64,000 bases of DNA, taken from the NCBI RefSeq assembly GCF_000204055.1, contig NW_006768823.1, positions 392,429 through 456,428 of the forward strand, given 5' to 3'. Within the stretch, counting starts at the first letter, position 1. Each line of letters begins with the position of its first letter. A program made the position numbers and the translations under genes. Positions 38,468 to 48,573 of the stretch are shown here, in pieces. The notes under the pieces were generated by a model, which ran no database searches, was not told where the DNA came from, and saw only the letters and a program-made list of their open reading frames with translations. This stretch comes from Melampsora larici-populina 98AG31. Lineage: Eukaryota > Basidiomycota > Pucciniomycetes > Pucciniales > Melampsoraceae.

Positions 38468-39393
38468 CTGGTCATCATCCCTGAGTTGGAATATGTGCTT
38501 CAAACAGTAAGAAGCTAGACCAATGTTGAAGCCATCGGGCGTGTACATATAAGCATATAAGTGTTCGGACTGAGCTCCAAGATGAATATATGAAACATCA
38601 TCCTCTCCTTCGATCATAGATTGCATTCACAGTATCTTCAGAGGCCAAGCCAGTTAGTTTCAGACGTGTGATGGCATATCGGGAACTCTCTCCAAGAGGC
38701 GGCGAGCATTCGCATGCGATATTGTCGGCTGATATGTACCATGAGAGTGACTCTGACTCCCAACCACAGCTGTCTATGGCACGCTTGTACTTGATGACGA
38801 GGTCCGAAGTTGAACCTTGCCTTCTTCGAACTCTTTCCCTTCATCAAATATCCTCATTCCATCAACGACACGCGTAGAAACATTTGAAAACTCATCTTCC
38901 ATTGACGCCCCTTCCTCTTTCAAAGCCCTTCGCCAGCTGATGCGCCCGCTCACAACTTTAGATTGCGTGTTAGACAAGACGCGAACAACAATAAGAAATA
39001 TGGCAATCCAGTCTGCAACTCCTACCGGTATCTCGGATTCCCCCAACAGCCTGTATGTCTGGTAGAAGCGGACGTACCACGAGTCAATGTTCTAAACAAA
39101 GTTGTTCAAAATGAGAGAGGGCAGCTCTTTGATACCGTCAGGAAAAGTTGCTTCTCTGTAAACTAGTCGCACCTTATTGAGAATGTCTTTTATTTTCCGT
39201 ATGTGGTACAGGACCTTATACGGAGTGAAGTAAGGAGAGGTATTTTTGCTTCAACGTGGATCAGATAATTGAAGGAATTTCCAGTGGGATGCGGATGAAG
39301 ACAAATGTAGCAAGCATTGAATGATAGCAGCGCGACTTCGATGCAGAGAAGCAATGATTGGAAATCACAATCCTCTGCCAGATTGATGCGCAT
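38468..39393 (-). pseudogene. Decayed minus-strand gene of unknown family
   Basis: Protein-like segments follow each other on the minus strand: PYFTPYKVLYHIRKIKDILN and ATFPDGIKELPSLILNNFV (about 39230-39095), then an in-frame TAG (39094-39092), then NIDSWYVRFYQTYRLLGESE and ISWRRALKEEGASMEDEF (to about 38810), then in another frame SDLVIKYKRAIDSCGWESES (about 38808) and RYAITRLKLTGLASEDTV, then SYIHLGAQSEHLYAYMYTPD (about 38590) with a GT donor after LRDDDQ at 38468. The stop codon inside continuous-looking sequence and a frame change with no clear intron argue for a pseudogene. Unresolved splicing is the alternative. Family not recognised. Confidence 0.4.
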
Positions 39394-39976
39394 TCATCCA
39401 AAAACCTCATTGATTTACCCAATTGGCGTCATGGGACACGGGCCTACCAACTTGGTATATAGTACCAAGGGCAAGCTTCCAAATGCTGGGGGAGGAATGC
39501 TAGGATCTTCTTCGCGGTTCGACGTGGCCTGTCTCACTCTCGAACACCTGTCAAGTATTCACAGTGATCAGTGAGGGCAGTATGTGTTAGCCGTTTATGG
39601 ATGAGTCATCAACAACCTCTTTGTCTTCATCAGATTGTTTGTGCATATTATAGTACTTTAAATCACAACTGACTTCGAACAACATATTTGTTGGTTGGGA
39701 GGCAAGTTGAAGTACAGGAGCGCGTTTTCGAGATATCTTTTTATCTATGTGCACGACCCAGTTGTCATCATATTGCTTGGTAAGACTAACAGATTTTTTT
39801 GACAACTGATAGATATGAACACGTGCTCGGCTCCTACTCCTTACAATGGATACCGATGCGAATCAAGACCTCAGACGTCTTACTGGAGTGGCGTGCTTTG
39901 GATGGAAATTGTCGGGGCTAATCGACCCTTAGCTGATAGCGTCAGGTAGTGTAGCTAAAAACAGCCCGCTAAGCTA

Positions 39977-39996
39977 CAGTCGACTCTGATATAACC
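39977..39996 (+). repeat. Left terminal inverted repeat of KDZ-type element
   Basis: 20 bp, CAGTCGACTCTGATATAACC, preceded by TA. Its inner part ATATAACCAATA (39990-40001) is repeated inverted at 40119-40130, so the left end can also fold on itself. Confidence 0.75.
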
Positions 39997-40011
39997 AATA
40001 CCCAAAAAATG

Positions 40012-40112
40012 TATCGGTTTTCATGGAGTATCGGTTTTGTCAGAGCCAACTTCACTGAAAATTTAAAAAAAAATGGCCCAAAATTATCGGTTTTGCCCAG
40101 ATTATCGGTTTT
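40012..40112 (+). repeat. Subterminal TATCGGTTTT repeats, four copies
   Basis: The decamer TATCGGTTTT occurs at 40012-40021, 40029-40038, 40085-40094 and 40103-40112, all in the same orientation and all within 120 bp of the left end. Clustered subterminal repeats are usual transposase-binding sites. The right end lacks this decamer. Confidence 0.7.
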
Positions 40113-40458
40113 GACAGCTATTGGTTATATGAGAACGAGGGGCAATCAGGACAGCCGTGACAGTACTCTCACGCCGTGACAGTCATCTATTTCAGCGACC
40201 TGTCCCTCAGGTGTGAAAGCCCTGTACATTTATTTCACCCGCTCTTTCAGCCACGCCACATCCTGATGGAAAGGTCACTGAGACCTTTCCTTCATGTGAC
40301 CCACTGGTGTGACACACCCGTGCAATCGTCCCCTGACCTCCACTCCTTCTTCCCCTGGCACGCGTCCTCTGAACCAATAAGCACCGTTTCACCACCTCTC
40401 CTCAGTCGCCTCCTCGAAATCGAACACCTTCACCACCTCACCTTTGACCACCACCACC

Positions 40459-42590
40459 ATGCCTCCAAAAGAACCACGGTATATCAAATCTACCTTCAAG
40501 CGGATCGACCAGAGCTCGCCACTCCCCCTTCCCGCCATGGACGGACCGGTTGGTTTTGCGTGCCCTGCATGTCTCGACGTGGGCAAGACCACCCCGTTGA
40601 AATACATCAATCGGTTCCCAAATTCTTGGAAAGCCGCGGTTAGTTTCCAGAACCAAACTTTCCCTTCACCTTGACAATAGCAGCGGTGGGCTTGCTGCTA
40701 ACTAACCCACCATGAATTTAATTCTCAGTGCGGCATCAAGAAGTCTGGCCACTGGTATCGCACTTGGGACCACCATCAACTCACCCACGAGATCACATCA
40801 ATCAACGCAGGTCACTGGCCTCCGCTTCCATACGTGCCCCCCCATGCGATCGGCCTAGCCAATCGCCCTCCCCCCCAGTACTACCTCAAGTAACACCTAG
40901 CCAGCAGTTGTTGAATCGACTTTTCAACCCGACCCAACCAACCACGCCACCAGGCTCCGCAACCCAAACTCCGCCCATTCTATGCCGTGGCGTCAACGGG
41001 AAAGTGGGACAGAGTCATTCACTGACAGATGCCAAGAGAGGAAATAAGGATTGCGTTTACGACGCCTGTGCTTCGGTAAGCTCTTCCAGTCATTCACTCT
41101 GTTATGACACTTGAGCTCATCAGCGCTCTCTGTGCGTAGTGTTGTCAGACCGTTGGTGAGCGAAGTTGTGGGGCCAAAGGCCATCGCAAGCCAACCAAGG
41201 ACCCCGCAAACGCTTTGATCACCGGAATCGACCTCTTTGTGGACCCTGCCTTGGCTGGGATGTTGCCTTACCATCCCGACCTCCTCCAGCCACCAACACG
41301 AGGGTCTCGTCCAGCCCCTCCCCCCCATCGCCGCCTACCTCCTCAGAGTGCACAAAGTGGTGCCCGGATAGCGCAAGGGTTCGATCGAGCTATGCTGGGT
41401 GATTTTTTCAATTTGCGGACAGAACGAGTGCACGACATTATGCGCAACAAACGCTTCACTGCCGACGAGGTCAAGGTGGTCACTGCCTTTGTTTGGCTGA
41501 AGGTAGTTTTCTCACCCTCGTATTGTGGTGTCACCATGATGATTTCTGTTACAAGAAGCTCATATCTTCTTGTATCAGGCAGGCGAGCATCCAGAGGTAT
41601 ACCCCTTTGTGGCCCCCAAGTGGCCATCTTTTGCCCTCAACCAGTGTGACGCGCTCGTGAGGGAAACTGCTCTAAGTGAAGGATTATCCAAAGGGACTTG
41701 GAGTCGATCAGTTTCACTCTGGAACCCTAATATTGACCTTTGGGTGAGAGACTTTCTTTTCATTCCTTCGCGCCTGGAACTTCATTTCGTCGAATCGCTT
41801 TTGCAGGCCCTTGTTGGGATCGATATTCCATTACGATTTCCAACAACACCACGACAGATCTTTGTCAAGGGGGCACTGCTCAAGCTGCAAGACTGCCCTG
41901 GGCTCGAGGCTCGCGTAAGAATGGCTTACACGAGCAATTGCTCTTCGTCTTGTGCAGCAAGCACTTCCGGTCCTGCCATTCACCAGACAATCACGTCATC
42001 CAACAGGCAGCCCACACCTTCTGGTTCTGGTTCGTCTACAGCCGCGCTTCCGGATCCCTCAGACGCCTGCGCCCAAGACAACCCCGACATCGTCTTTATC
42101 CCACGACCCCACCCAGTTTCAGGTGACTCTCAGCCTCGCGAACGGTCTCCGAGCCGTCGTGATGGCTCTGAGGAGACTCCCACGCAAGGGCCAACAGTGA
42201 GTGACCTTTCCCGAGCCGTGCTTACCACTGTACACGCAATGTGACTAATACTACGCACACCAGGACCCCATACCCTCACCACCACCACCACCAGCCACCC
42301 CAGACATTCCGAAAGAAGCTTGGCCAGACTTGGAGGCACCAATGACTGTTCTACTTGAATGGGCAGAACTCCACCCCCCCATGACCGTCCTTGGATCATG
42401 GGACCAATTGTTTCAACAGCGCTTCAAAAGCGTCAAAAGTACCATCTACCGCATATCTCGGTGGATCAAAAGGGTAGCGAAAGCCGGCAACGGCAAAAGA
42501 TGGCAGGAATGGCTAAGTCAACAGAAGGCTGCGTCACAACCCATCACGATTGAGGCCGCCCGCAAAGCTTTCCACTTGGAATACTTGCAG
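40459..42590 (+). CDS. Cys-rich cargo protein of unknown function
   Basis: Start ATG at 40459 (MPPKEPRYIKSTFKRID). Exons 40459-40638, 40729-40810, 40879-41075, 41140-41502, 41579-42196 (probably split by a 63-nt intron at 41744-41806) and 42264-42590 keep one frame. Two likely zinc-binding clusters are visible: FACPACLDVGK through CGIKKSGHW near residues 33-68, and CVYDACASCCQTVGERSC, then GAKGHRK, near residues 125-155. Later parts are helical (RTERVHDIMRNKRFTADEVK) and Pro/Ser rich, then WDQLFQQRF and KRWQEWLSQQK. The 3' end is unresolved: a last exon at 42798-42833 is possible, or the gene continues through 42.6-43.5 kb into the alpha-kinase exons. It lies inside the KDZ-type element, so it travels with it. 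No known enzyme fold was recognised. Confidence 0.6.
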
Positions 42591-43504
42591 GTATGCTCCA
42601 AAAACAAAAAACTCGGTGATGAAGGAACCACCAAAAAAAGAAAATTCGGTGAATGAAGGAGATCTGAGCCATTCCAAACGTCTTCCTATCTGTGTTGGAA
42701 CTGACACATTTCCAAATCTGTTCTGTCTGTGACTTCCCTTGTCCCTAATTCAATTGTATGACCGGCTGCTCCATCCCATCCACCCTAGGTACCTCAGGAC
42801 CATCACGTCTGTCCACCAGTCTTGGCACTGTAGTTTGCTTCAACTATGTCATCGAATTACATAGTTGTTATAATGTCCAAGAGTATCCCATCTCATTCCT
42901 GGATTCGGTTCGCAGTGGCTTCGCGACTTTGCGTATGCCTCCCTCCCAGGGATGCTCGCTTACTTAGCCAAATCACTAATATAGACACCGAATATTCTAG
43001 TTCTAGAAGCGAGTCTAAACAACTAAACAGCCGCTTTTTCTGACGCGCCAGGAATGCTCGCAAATGGATGGCTTTTGAGACTTGCCTTGCAAGACGTTCC
43101 GTATTTACTTTCAACCACCCCCACGATCTTTCAACACCACCCACACTTCCTTGATCACTTCACTACTTACGTTCGTTCATTCAATCAGTGTGTTATTTGC
43201 CCCTTTTTCCCACCCACGTCTCCTCTGCTTGTTTTGTGAACTGACTGAATGCAATTCATGCCTTCTGTACCCCATTGCAATTGTGTATCCCTCATCTAGG
43301 CCTGCCACAGTGACAGTGGAACCTCCTACTCCGCATCACGCACCTGTCGATCCACTTACTTTCCAAGCAAGGCCCGAGTCAAGAGCTTAGTGGTGGGTTT
43401 CCATTGCATTTCTCCTCTTTTTGTTGTGAACTCACCATGTCTTTCATTTTGATCAATCTTCTGCCTATGCAATGATACTTTTATCACGTTTCAATCTCCC
43501 AGTA
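42591..43504 (+). other. Unresolved stretch between cargo genes
   Basis: Contains protein-like segments in several frames, for example LYDRLLHPIHPRYLRTITSV near 42756 and WLRDFAYASLPGMLAYLAKS near 42914, but I could not place splice sites that join them to either neighbour. It may be exons of one long cargo gene, a decayed part of it, or the intergenic region and promoter of the alpha-kinase gene. Confidence 0.35.
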
Positions 43505-44772
43505 ATGTCTAGTGAAGCCGGTGAAAGCGCGGCTTCCACCAACACTGTTCACGTAACCAACCCTGAACCGTTAGTGGGTCAGACCTTGCCACCACCAAAC
43601 AACATCAACAGTGAAGAAAGGGACGCTGCTGGACACATACCAGCCACCTTGCACTCCGTTTGTGGAATGGGTACGCATGCTTCAATGGTCTCTGCAACCC
43701 CTTACGCTTGTGCTTCATACTAATTGCCAACTTTTTGACATCCGTCAGTCAATCTCCTCTTAGGAGATGCCATTGGGCCATCCATAGATACCCTAGAGCT
43801 CGGTCGAGGATCCCTTTCGGTCATCGACTCAGACCCCGCTTCGGAATCCACATCACCACCGCCCGAAGCAAATGTGACGATGTTTGCTCTAAGGTCTGAC
43901 GTTACCGAACATGGGGTTGAGATATCATTCCACACCACTGTGGCGACCATTGGCATTACGAATCGGCGCTTACATTCTTGGGATGAACAATCGACTCACC
44001 AAGCAATCCTCACGCGGGGACCATGTCATGTCATATTTGGCGTCCGAGCTTACAATACTATCCCACGCCAACTTTCCACGTATCTTGGCCACGCCCAGAC
44101 GTACTTACACGTCGCAGTTCAATTGGGACGTTTCCGTAACAATTTACAAGGCCGCATGAACATCTTGAACACCACCGATCTTGAGTGGGAAATCCTTCAG
44201 GTTTTGAGGGTCAGTTGAATCATTTCGCACGCCCCGAAATGTGCTGATTCGTTTTTCATTCCAGTTCCAGGAGAACATGGTCGGAGTCTTGCACGAACCT
44301 CACATGATCCATAACGGCACTTGCATTGAACACTTCACCGCCGAGGAGCTGGTCAATGGCCCCCGTGACAAGTTCAGCCTGGAGACGACGTTCTCCCCAA
44401 TGCAGCCTCCCCTCCATCGCCACTTTCTTTGGGAAACTGTTCATAAGATTCTCAACGCTTTCACACATTGGACTTACAAGAGCAGTGGTCACACCAGTTT
44501 TGTCACGGGATTTCAGGGTGTTGGTGTGGTATTGACGGAGGCAGTTGTTCACGATTCCGAGTGAGCCCGCCTCACAGGCCCCAAAATCCAATGTTCGCCT
44601 ATCTGACGAAGTCCCATTCATTTTCAGGCGCCGCTGGATTACAGGCAACTACGGTAAATGGGCTATCAGTGAATTCCCTCGCAAGCATGTGTGTAATGCT
44701 TTGTGTGGCGCACTGGCCTTTCCGGTCTTGCCTGAGGTCCCTCCCCCCACCGACTCAGCAGATTGGTGTTAA
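43505..44772 (+). CDS. Alpha-kinase-like protein carried by the transposon
   Basis: Atypical (MHCK/EF2K/TRPM7-type) kinase fold. Exons 43505-43670, 43764-44209, 44265-44560 and 44628-44772 give 350 residues in frame. The C-terminal half has the family signature in order: AFTHWTYKSSGHTSFVTGFQ, GVGVVLTEAVVHDS, WITGNYGKWAISEF and RKHVCNALCGAL. The last has the His/Cys pattern of the structural zinc site (HxCxxxC). Active members read DLQG then LTDP. Here the first is GFQG (catalytic Asp replaced by Gly, metal-binding Gln kept) and the second LTEA (Asp to Glu). It may therefore be a pseudokinase or have shifted chemistry. The ATG at 43505 is the first in frame, but upstream exons shared with the Cys-rich gene are possible. 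Convergent with the transposase gene. Confidence 0.75.
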
Positions 44773-45013
44773 GTGACTTTTGTTTGATTAACCCTCAATT
44801 CAAAAGTGTATTTGAATATTTTATTTCCCAACACTCATTTAAAACCAAATGTGTCCAAAAGTTTGTCTATGTCTGTAATTGTCTCTGATGTGTTGTCATG
44901 AGACCTTTAATGTGACGTACTGAAATTTAGTATTATTTGCCACCTTAATACACAAGAAGGTGGCATGTTCAACGCGCCTGTTTGGAGACACAAACACAAG
45001 AGTGACGAGTAGT

Positions 45014-45107
45014 CTTTCTGACCAGAGCAGAAGGGCACCGGTCAGAAAGAGGAGAAGAACATAATTGAATCGTTCTATGATTCATGCTTCAGGAATCATA
45101 GAACGAT
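45014..45107. repeat. Two perfect hairpins between convergent genes
   Basis: Hairpin 1: CTTTCTGACC at 45014-45023 and GGTCAGAAAG at 45040-45049, 16-nt loop. Hairpin 2: ATCGTTCTATGATTC at 45069-45083 and GAATCATAGAACGAT at 45093-45107, 9-nt loop. They lie between the stop codons of the convergent alpha-kinase and transposase genes. Role unknown: transcript end formation, a fold-back remnant or a recognition site are all possible. Confidence 0.8.
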
Positions 45108-45279
45108 CATTGCGGATGAAAGACGAGTGTTTCGAAGAACAATCACACTTCTTTGGATTTCGCACAATAAGTACATAGTACAAGTCAAAGAATGTCAAGC
45201 AAATCATCACAAGGTATTTTCTATCTTGTCTTCACCGGTAAGCTAAAAACAAAGATGCAAAACGGACGGAAGAGATGAT

Positions 45280-47539
45280 TCACACCCTGAGGTTTCCAAT
45301 GAAGGTTATGTTAGATCTCTTAGCCAACCGTTTAAGTAGCCAATTATTCCTACGCTCCACAATGTCCTCCATCATGAAATTAAAACATATGCCAGACATA
45401 CTCCTTGCTATAGATGCAAAACCACCATACCAGAGGTTTGCTATTTCGGCTGCTGAAGCGTTAAAAAACCAGCTGCCATCTTCTTCTTGTAGTTCCGGGA
45501 AAAGTTTGGGGTCAGTGTAGTACCGGCAGAACTCGTTGCTTTCCTTGTGTCCTTGAAAGTGGAATGGATCCACCGGAATGACGGTTTTGAGGAAAGGCGT
45601 GTAGTCAGCACCACTGTTGTAGATGTGGCTGACAAGGTTGCATGCGTTGTCGTAAAAACACACACCCGGCATTTTTTGGGGGAAGGAACGTAGCAAAAAG
45701 TCCTGCGACGTTTCTCAGTAATCTCGACCGCAAACCAACGGAGGTTTTCAGACAATGACTGACCTTTACAGCGCTGACGCCCTCCGAATGGAAGAAGGTC
45801 TCCCGAGCCAGAATGATCCCACACGTACTCACAATCAGCTGGTTGTTGTGAGTACGGCTGCGGGACAGGCAAACCTTTGCAGTCTTGACTTCACCCCCTT
45901 CGCGACCCTGCTCGTGGGCCCGATCGCTCTCGTCAGCGTGTTGGACGTCCTCTCATCCAGTTAGCTCGGCGGTTTCCCAGTCCTGGTGCACTGTTGGATC
46001 GGAGGGTCGGTTGAGCATGGAGGTCAAAGTGAAGTTTGATGTGACTCTCGCTTTGAATTTGTAATACGCTTGAATATGCTCTTGAAGCTCGCACGTGTGA
46101 TGTCCTGGTTGAGCATTGTTCCGACAGGGCTGTGCCTGGCATCGGCTACCAAGCCGCTTTTGATGGTGGGGACAGAAGCGATCCTTGACACTGACAAGAG
46201 GGGATGTGCAAGGTCCATTTGGAGGGGGAAGCGCATCTGCTTGCGCTAATTCTTGTAGTTGTGCAGGAGTCGCTGTGCACCGCCAGTGTCCAATTGTGAT
46301 TCCGTCAGTCACGACCGCTCGGATATCTTCAACAGAGAGAGAATAGGGAGTGGACACGGTCAGATATGTTCAGTCTGGTGTGGTATGGGTCTTGCAATGG
46401 TTAGGTGAAGGGACGAAGGGACGATTTGACTTACATCCTAATCTGGGATTACCGTCTTCACCAGGCAGTGGAACCACACGGAGGCATGCAGAGCAGACAT
46501 GCCTGCGATGGTGGCTGCCTTCCAACGCAATCCACTCCAGCACCGCTTGCATCGCCTGATGGTATCGCTGGTTGGGAGGACCTGAGGTCTCGACGCTCAA
46601 GCAGCTTTGTCGCCAGTCTGCTCGCAGTAGCAGAGTATGGATATCCAGTGTGTCTCTGCAAGTAGTTTCGGATAATGAGGGTAGAACCTTGGGAGCCGAT
46701 TCAAGTTCAGGTAGCTCCACGTAGTCAATGTGGGAGAGATTGAATATGTTGACGAGGTTGAAGTTGGAAATGCTGGAGAAGATAATGTAAGTTCCTTTGG
46801 CAATGCACAAACAAAGATGAATGACACTGACTGTGCGAGCATCTGTGCATTTCGCATGAACTCCGCGAGGCGATGAGTCATGAAATAATGACAGCTGACC
46901 TGATAGGTTTCGTCATTACGTCCATTCTGGGCGGAGTAATACGTGCGAATTTTGTTCGCGGAAGAATAGTAGCTTGGTCGATAGTGGGTGGCACATTCTG
47001 CTCAACCGCAAACGTTGCTCAGCTCAGCTTGTTTGATCTGTTGTAGGCATCGTTGGGGAAAATCAACTAACTGGGGCATTTTAAAGTCACAATTCCCACA
47101 GTATGAACGCCGTCCAGGTCGTATAGGTATCCATGGATTTGAGAGCGATGATGTAACTTTTGCCGGCCATTCTTGGGATCATGACAGAGTAAGCAGTCCT
47201 TGACAGGAGTAAAAAGGGTAAATTCAGGTATCTTGACATCTAAATCACTGCGATAGCCGTGTTGCTGGATCAAAGGTCCGGGTTGAACGTGGAATTGGCT
47301 TAACATAGGAGCGATTGCGCGCCATAGTTGATGACTTAAATCCGGTGATAGGGAAAGTTTCAGAGCCAGACGTAGGAAGGGTATGGTTGATGTTGAGTCT
47401 TTGAATTGCCATGCGTCTTTGCTACGGACGGCGACCTCGCTGCAAGGCCAGCGAATCGAACGAGATCACCGACATGCAGTGTCGAGTAGAGCTGAGGGAA
47501 ATCTTTGGAAAGGATGTCCACAAATTCCGAGAGAAGCAT
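45280..47539 (-). CDS. KDZ-family transposase
   Basis: RNase-H-fold transposase with zinc-binding cysteine clusters (CxC5/CxC6 type). Coding blocks in order on the minus strand: MLLSEFVDILSKDFPQLYST (47539), SKDAWQFKDSTSTIPFLRLA, KIPEFTLFTPVKDCLLCHDP and HHRSQIHGYLYDLDGVHT (47180), YYSAQNGRNDETYQVSCHYF with FMTHRLAEFMRNAQML (46900), FNLVNIFNLSHIDYVELPE, HHRRHVCSACLR (46480), AVVTDGITIGHWRCTA (46310), DRFCPHHQKRLGSRCQAQPC with CELQEHI, CGIILARETFFHSEGVSAVK (45820), GVCFYDNACNLVSHIYNSG, VDPFHFQGHK with CRYYTDPKLF, and IVERRNNWLLKRL before the stop at 45280. Several introns are implied but I resolved them only in part, and one frame change near 47440 has no clear intron. It looks largely preserved. 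Whether it is active is unknown. Confidence 0.75.
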
Positions 47540-47816
47540 GATGAGAGTGACTTCGAGATCGTGAGCGGGATGAGAAATTAAATGAAGTGCAAAAGATTTC
47601 CAAGTGTGCGGTGATATGTTTGGATGTTTGTCACCAGGACTGTTGTTTGTCTGTTGACCATATGACCAAGATCAAGACAGGGGAGGCGACAGGTACCAAC
47701 AAACCTTTCGATGGTGGGTTATGGGCCATGATTACATGGGTTGTGAGGGGGCGTGACAGTCACTGTCAGCTGTCACGGCCTGACAGTCACGGCCCTCCCA
47801 GTGGCTGCGACCTCTG

Positions 47817-47836
47817 GGTTATATCAGAGTTGACTG
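47817..47836 (-). repeat. Right terminal inverted repeat of KDZ-type element
   Basis: Read on the minus strand it is CAGTCAACTCTGATATAACC, one mismatch from the left end, followed outward by TA. Just inside (47750-47803) are several CGTGACAG/CTGTCACG copies, the same motif found inside the left end at about 40154-40183. Confidence 0.75.
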
Positions 47837-47944
47837 TACAGCTAGCCTTATTTATACAAGAAAGAATTCCAGCTACCCTACACAGAGTCCCCGAAAATCT
47901 CTACACCACAGGGGTGTTTTGCCCGCCTGCAGGCGGTCCATCCA

Positions 47945-47998
47945 GGCCACCTGGAGACGGTCTGCCCTTCTGCAAAGGTAGGCGGTCTCCAGGTGGCC
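47945..47998. repeat. GC-rich perfect inverted repeat
   Basis: GGCCACCTGGAGAC at 47945-47958 and GTCTCCAGGTGGCC at 47985-47998, 26-nt loop. It lies in an unusually GC-rich patch (about 47920-48070) with further CAGGCGG/CCGCC motifs that recur near 48345-48405. Probably part of another repeat family just outside the KDZ-type element. Confidence 0.7.
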
Positions 47999-48461
47999 CT
48001 CACGCGCAATGTCTGGCAGGCACCTGCTGGGCTCGCCGGTAGGCTGGCTTGCTTGCGCCCGCTGGCGGGCTGTGATCTGCCTTCCGTCCATCAAAAAAGC
48101 AGTTGTACACAGTATGTACATTAAGGACAGAACCATGTCGTAGTCCTCAAGCAGATACTTCAGAGTTTCCATGAAGGATTTGTTACTTTGTATAATTATA
48201 TACAAAAACAAGCGACTCCAAGTTCAAACCTGAGCCAGGATCATCACGAAAGACACCAATCATATCGTGATATTGATTTCAACCGCGTATTTGGTCTGAC
48301 GATGGCCCAGAGGCCGACTACGGCCTCGATTTCTCTTGTCCATCTTCAGGCGGTCAGTGGGCCGCCGATTGATGGCCTGCCAGCCGGTCTACAGGTGGCC
48401 CTCAGGAATGACCATTCTCAGACTAAGAAAGGCCATTTCTAGACTCAAAGCCCCTCCGTGG

Positions 48462-48573
48462 TGTAGCTGACCAAATTTTGGCCCTGTAGACTGAGTAATC
48501 GGTACTCAAAGCAACTATGTACGCGTACATATGTAGCTTTGAGTACCGCATAGAGGCACAAAACTCAGCTACA
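48462..48573. repeat. Fold-back element with 47-bp palindrome
   Basis: Core: GGTACTCAAAGC (48501-48512) and GCTTTGAGTACC (48536-48547) around the palindrome ATGTACGCGTACAT (48517-48530). Outer arms TGTAGCTGA (48462-48470) and TCAGCTACA (48565-48573) extend the symmetry imperfectly to 112 bp. No coding capacity. Looks like a fold-back or very short MITE. Confidence 0.75.

Larger units (their letters stand above)
39977..47836. mobile_element. 7.86-kb KDZ-type DNA transposon with cargo
   Basis: Bounded by 20-bp inverted repeats matching at 19 positions, CAGTCGACTCTGATATAACC at 39977-39996 and its inverse at 47817-47836, each followed outward by TA (39975-39976, 47837-47838). Inside each end are repeats of the CGTGACAG type (about 40154-40183 and 47750-47803). 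It contains a KDZ-type transposase on the minus strand and, convergent with it, a Cys-rich protein gene and an alpha-kinase-like gene on the plus strand. KDZ (Kyakuja-Dileera-Zisupton) elements are abundant in basidiomycetes and known to carry cargo, classically TET/JBP dioxygenases, which I do not find here. That all four parts form one element is inferred from the matching ends. Zisupton elements are described with 8-bp duplications, so the TA flank is unexpected. Confidence 0.72.

Noticed and set aside
39977..40140. Left end as an independent small pogo-type MITE
   Set aside because: It has an internal inverted copy of ATATAACCAATA, but the outer bases do not pair there, while they pair at 19/20 with 47817-47836, which also shares the CGTGACAG motifs.
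44256..44648. 130-residue minus-strand frame
   Set aside because: Antisense to well-supported alpha-kinase exons.
39977..47836. TET/JBP dioxygenase as transposon cargo
   Set aside because: Expected from known KDZ elements, but no convincing HxD...H...R dioxygenase pattern was found in any frame read.
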